Part shown: positions 32,900-35,272 of the stretch, one piece after another | Position numbering within the stretch: position 1 is the stretch's first letter | Layout: every line of letters starts with the position of its first letter | From: Bacteroidales bacterium | GTDB lineage: Bacteria > Bacteroidota > Bacteroidia > Bacteroidales > UBA932 | Length of the DNA stretch: 35,272 bases | Assembly (NCBI GenBank): GCA_017469745.1 | Contig: JAFUFS010000050.1 | Coordinates: 1-35,272 of the forward strand | Direction of reading: 5' to 3' | The notes under the pieces: generated by a model | Databases searched by the model: none | Told to the model about the DNA's origin: nothing | The model's input: the letters and a program-made list of their open reading frames with translations, nothing else | Made by a program: the position numbers and the translations under genes

Positions 32900-35272
32900 T
32901 TAGTCCACTTCGTCGGAGGGAACGTACCAGATGGCGGTGGTGACGTCCTCGTAGCCGAGACGGCGGTAGATGGCGGCGTACCTGGCAACCTGTTTCCTGT
33001 AGTGGGGATTATGCTCTCCGAACTTGTAGTCAATGACCGTAACTTTCCCGTCCCGGATCACCACGCGGTCCGGGCGCCACTCCTTGCCGTCTGTGTCGAA
33101 CAGAGGAGTCTCGTTGAGGACGGTGGCCCCGCTTTCAGGGAACCACTCCGAACGGGAAGATATTCTTTCAGAGAGCAATCGGGTGACTTCTTCCTTCCGC
33201 CCCGGCTCCAGTTCTCCGTCCCTGACAGCCTGAAGTACAGCCGGCTCAAGATCCGAAGGTACCTTCACCCTTGACAGGATGTCGTGCAGGACGGTACCGT
33301 TGTGCCTTGCTTCAGCCCTTGCCATGCCTTCTGCAGTGAAGAAATCGGCAGCGTCAGTGGAGACCCTGAGCCTTCCTCTTTCCTCTCCCTCATCTCCTTC
33401 CGGGTTGAGAGGGAAGGAGGGGAAGCCCGGCTCCAATCCCTTGATGTCCTCTTCCTTCCTTTCCAGGCGGCTGAAGTCGTACATCGAACCTTTCCGGAAC
33501 ACTGTTTCTTCATCATTTTCACTCTCCTCGGAGAATCCTTCCGAGGCCCCGAACCCTTCCAGAAAGCCTCGAAGCAATCCTGCGAAGCTGCCTTCCGGCT
33601 TGGCTGAGATGTCGGAAATGATGGTCATCCCCTTGGAAGCCCTGGTGAGAGCAACGTAGTAGGTGTTGATGTTGTCGATGTACTGCAGGAGCAGTTCCTG
33701 CCTGTAGTCATTCTCAAACAGGGTGCTGGCGCTTCCCGGGGACAGGGTCACATCGAATGCGGTCTTTCCGATCCCTTCAAGAGGCGTTCCCTCCACGCTC
33801 GGCACAGTCCACGAAGAATGGGCCCTGAAAAGGGTTACTTTCTCTGAATATGGGAATATGACATAGGGGAATTCCAGTCCCTTGGCCTTGTGGATGGTCA
33901 TGACCCGCACGGCATTGACGTCGGAGGGCGAACTCACCTTTGGATCGGCCTCGTCCCAGGCCTTCAGGAAGGCGTCCAGGGAATTCCCGTTCGAAGTCAC
34001 ATGGTCCTGCACATAATCCATGAAAGACTGGATGTAGAGGGTCTCGTCCTTCAGGACTTCGGCATCCTCATTCTTCTGCAGGAGCCTCAGGAGCTGTTCG
34101 CAGAGGTCGGGCAGCGAGTGGAAGGAGACCTTGCCTGCATCCAAGCCTGCCTGGGTCGCGAGGTAAGAGCCGATGGTGTCACCTGGATTCTTGACCGAAG
34201 AAATCAGGGAGACCAGTTTCCTGACCATGAAGGATGATTTAAGGTGGAGGGAGTCGTCGGAAATTACATCTATTCCGTTGTCCATCAGGAAGCCTGCAAC
34301 ATCCGAACCCTCCTGGTTGTTGCGTACCAGGACGGTAATGTCTCCGGGCCTGGCTCCGGACTCAAGCACCTTGCCGATAGTGTCCAGGATGCGTCCGTTC
34401 TGGGCGTCCTCATGGCAGAAGATCGCTTCGACGAGTCCTTCAGCCGGGTCCTTGGTCATGACTTCCTGGCCCTCGGCACTTTCTCCTTCGTAGATGGAAG
34501 ATACTGAAATCCCTGATTCATGACCGTAGAGCCTGTCCAGTTCGGCGGAGGCATGCCTGAAGAAAGAGTTGTTGAACTCTACTATATTCCTAAGACTCCT
34601 CCAGTTGCCTTTCAGGCTTTCCTGTTTCGCTCCTGGGAATTCTTCAGCGACATCCCTTGCCATCAGCTTCCAGTCGGATCCCCTCCAGCGGTAGATGCTC
34701 TGTTTGACATCGCCTACAAGCAGGTTCTCGCTTCCGGCAGCATCGCTGTTGGAAATCAGGGGCTTGAAATTCTCCCACTGTACCTTGGAAGTGTCCTGGA
34801 ACTCGTCGAGAAGGAAATGCTCGAACCGTACGCCCAGCTTTTCGTAGATGAACGGAGCGTCGGATCCGTCGATGATCCCCTTCAGGATCTGGTTAGAGTC
34901 ATCAAGGCTCAGGACATTCTTCTCTTTAAGGAGGTCCCTGAATTCCTTCGACAGTTCTGACGCAATCCCCAGATCGTTGGTCTGGCCAAGCAGAATCCTT
35001 GCAGTGTTGTAGGCCTTAAGACCTCTGTCATATTTCTCGACAAATGATGCGACTGGAGGAGCGAGAGTGCTTTCGAGAGCGGCGTACCTAGCCTGGTCGG
35101 CCTTCTTGAACCAGGTGCTGAAGTCTCCTGCCTTTGTCCGGAAAGCTGGCGTCAGTACCGGCAGTGCCGAACGGGAGTCGAAGGCGGCGAATTTGTCCAG
35201 CACGGAGGACAGGAAGCCCCTGGAGGTCTCGGAAGGGGAGACTCCGGCCTGGGCGAAGGCTTCTGAGACCGC
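32900..35272 (-). CDS. RecB/AddA-type UvrD-like helicase-nuclease, N-terminus beyond the window
   Basis: The frame is open to the window edge; a GTG at 35203 is only an internal codon. The 790 visible residues contain superfamily 1 helicase motifs in order: DEFQDTS (motif II), LLVGDVKQSIYRWRGSD (III), LKGNWRS (IV), VRVMTIHKAKGLEFPYVIFP (V) and YVALTRASKG (VI). The Walker A motif must lie upstream. The C-terminus carries a RecB-like PDDEXK nuclease: LHDIL, RPDRVVI, VIDYKFG, and QVARYAAIYR. Such proteins resect double-strand breaks for recombination and degrade foreign DNA. No AddB or RecC/RecD partner gene is in the window. Whether it should be named AddA or RecB is not decidable here. Confidence 0.9.
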   Translation of the reverse strand, partial: AVSEAFAQAGVSPSETSRGFLSSVLDKFAAFDSRSALPVLTPAFRTKAGDFSTWFKKADQARYAALESTLAPPVASFVEKYDRGLKAYNTARILLGQTNDLGIASELSKEFRDLLKEKNVLSLDDSNQILKGIIDGSDAPFIYEKLGVRFEHFLLDEFQDTSKVQWENFKPLISNSDAAGSENLLVGDVKQSIYRWRGSDWKLMARDVAEEFPGAKQESLKGNWRSLRNIVEFNNSFFRHASAELDRLYGHESGISVSSIYEGESAEGQEVMTKDPAEGLVEAIFCHEDAQNGRILDTIGKVLESGARPGDITVLVRNNQEGSDVAGFLMDNGIDVISDDSLHLKSSFMVRKLVSLISSVKNPGDTIGSYLATQAGLDAGKVSFHSLPDLCEQLLRLLQKNEDAEVLKDETLYIQSFMDYVQDHVTSNGNSLDAFLKAWDEADPKVSSPSDVNAVRVMTIHKAKGLEFPYVIFPYSEKVTLFRAHSSWTVPSVEGTPLEGIGKTAFDVTLSPGSASTLFENDYRQELLLQYIDNINTYYVALTRASKGMTIISDISAKPEGSFAGLLRGFLEGFGASEGFSEESENDEETVFRKGSMYDFSRLERKEEDIKGLEPGFPSFPLNPEGDEGEERGRLRVSTDAADFFTAEGMARAEARHNGTVLHDILSRVKVPSDLEPAVLQAVRDGELEPGRKEEVTRLLSERISSRSEWFPESGATVLNETPLFDTDGKEWRPDRVVIRDGKVTVIDYKFGEHNPHYRKQVARYAAIYRRLGYEDVTTAIWYVPSDEVD

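Overview
The window looks like a chromosomal segment of an uncultured gut-type Bacteroidales bacterium of moderate GC content. The evidence is a SusC/SusD pair, TAnnTTTG-type -7 promoter boxes, a DUF3078 outer-membrane protein, archaeal/eukaryotic-type ProS, Bacteroidota-style lipoproteins, and an initiator tRNA without encoded CCA. The species cannot be named from sequence reading alone.

Layout, left to right. (1) 1-6.0 kb: the 3' end of infB and a GH3 beta-glucosidase lipoprotein on +, facing an OmpP1/FadL-like barrel and a strongly biased Trp/Tyr- then Ser/Gly-rich lipoprotein on -. (2) 6.1-16.0 kb, mostly housekeeping: proS, a DUF3078 protein and tilS on +; sppA on -; then a TonB-dependent receptor, a heavy-metal-associated (HMA) domain protein and hisS in one compact + unit, followed by tRNA-fMet with a full promoter and a strong terminator. 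(3) 16.05-17.06 kb: an AT-rich scar with a possible dispersed repeat and a truncated GH89 gene. (4) 17.07-20.3 kb: menA-like prenyltransferase, CPBP protease and a carboxylesterase lipoprotein. (5) 20.3-26.5 kb: SPFH protein, SGNH hydrolase, a DMT-transporter remnant, a secreted nitrilase-GDPD fusion with a dicarboxylate/amino-acid symporter, then a HAD phosphatase and a second SGNH hydrolase. (6) 26.5-32.9 kb: a tightly packed five-gene minus-strand unit, in transcription order ORF6N protein, mannose-6-phosphate-isomerase-like protein, S4 RNA-binding protein, SusC, SusD. (7) 32.9 kb to the edge: the C-terminal part of a RecB/AddA-type helicase-nuclease.

The most unusual signals are two palindromic, multi-hairpin DNA elements lying in frame inside coding genes. 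One is about 129 bp in the isomerase-like gene and the other about 84 bp in tilS. Both keep the reading frame open and both contain a GC-rich hairpin with a GAA loop. They recall the protein-embedded palindromic elements known from Rickettsia, here in a Bacteroidales background. The isomerase-like protein has also lost three of the four expected metal ligands and heads an operon whose gene mix is odd. Further points of interest are the nitrilase-GDPD fusion, several -7 boxes placed so close to start codons that leaderless mRNAs are implied, and decayed GH89 and DMT genes.

Limits: no searches or structure predictions were run. Family names come from motifs and recognised sequence patterns. Promoters and terminators are read by eye.
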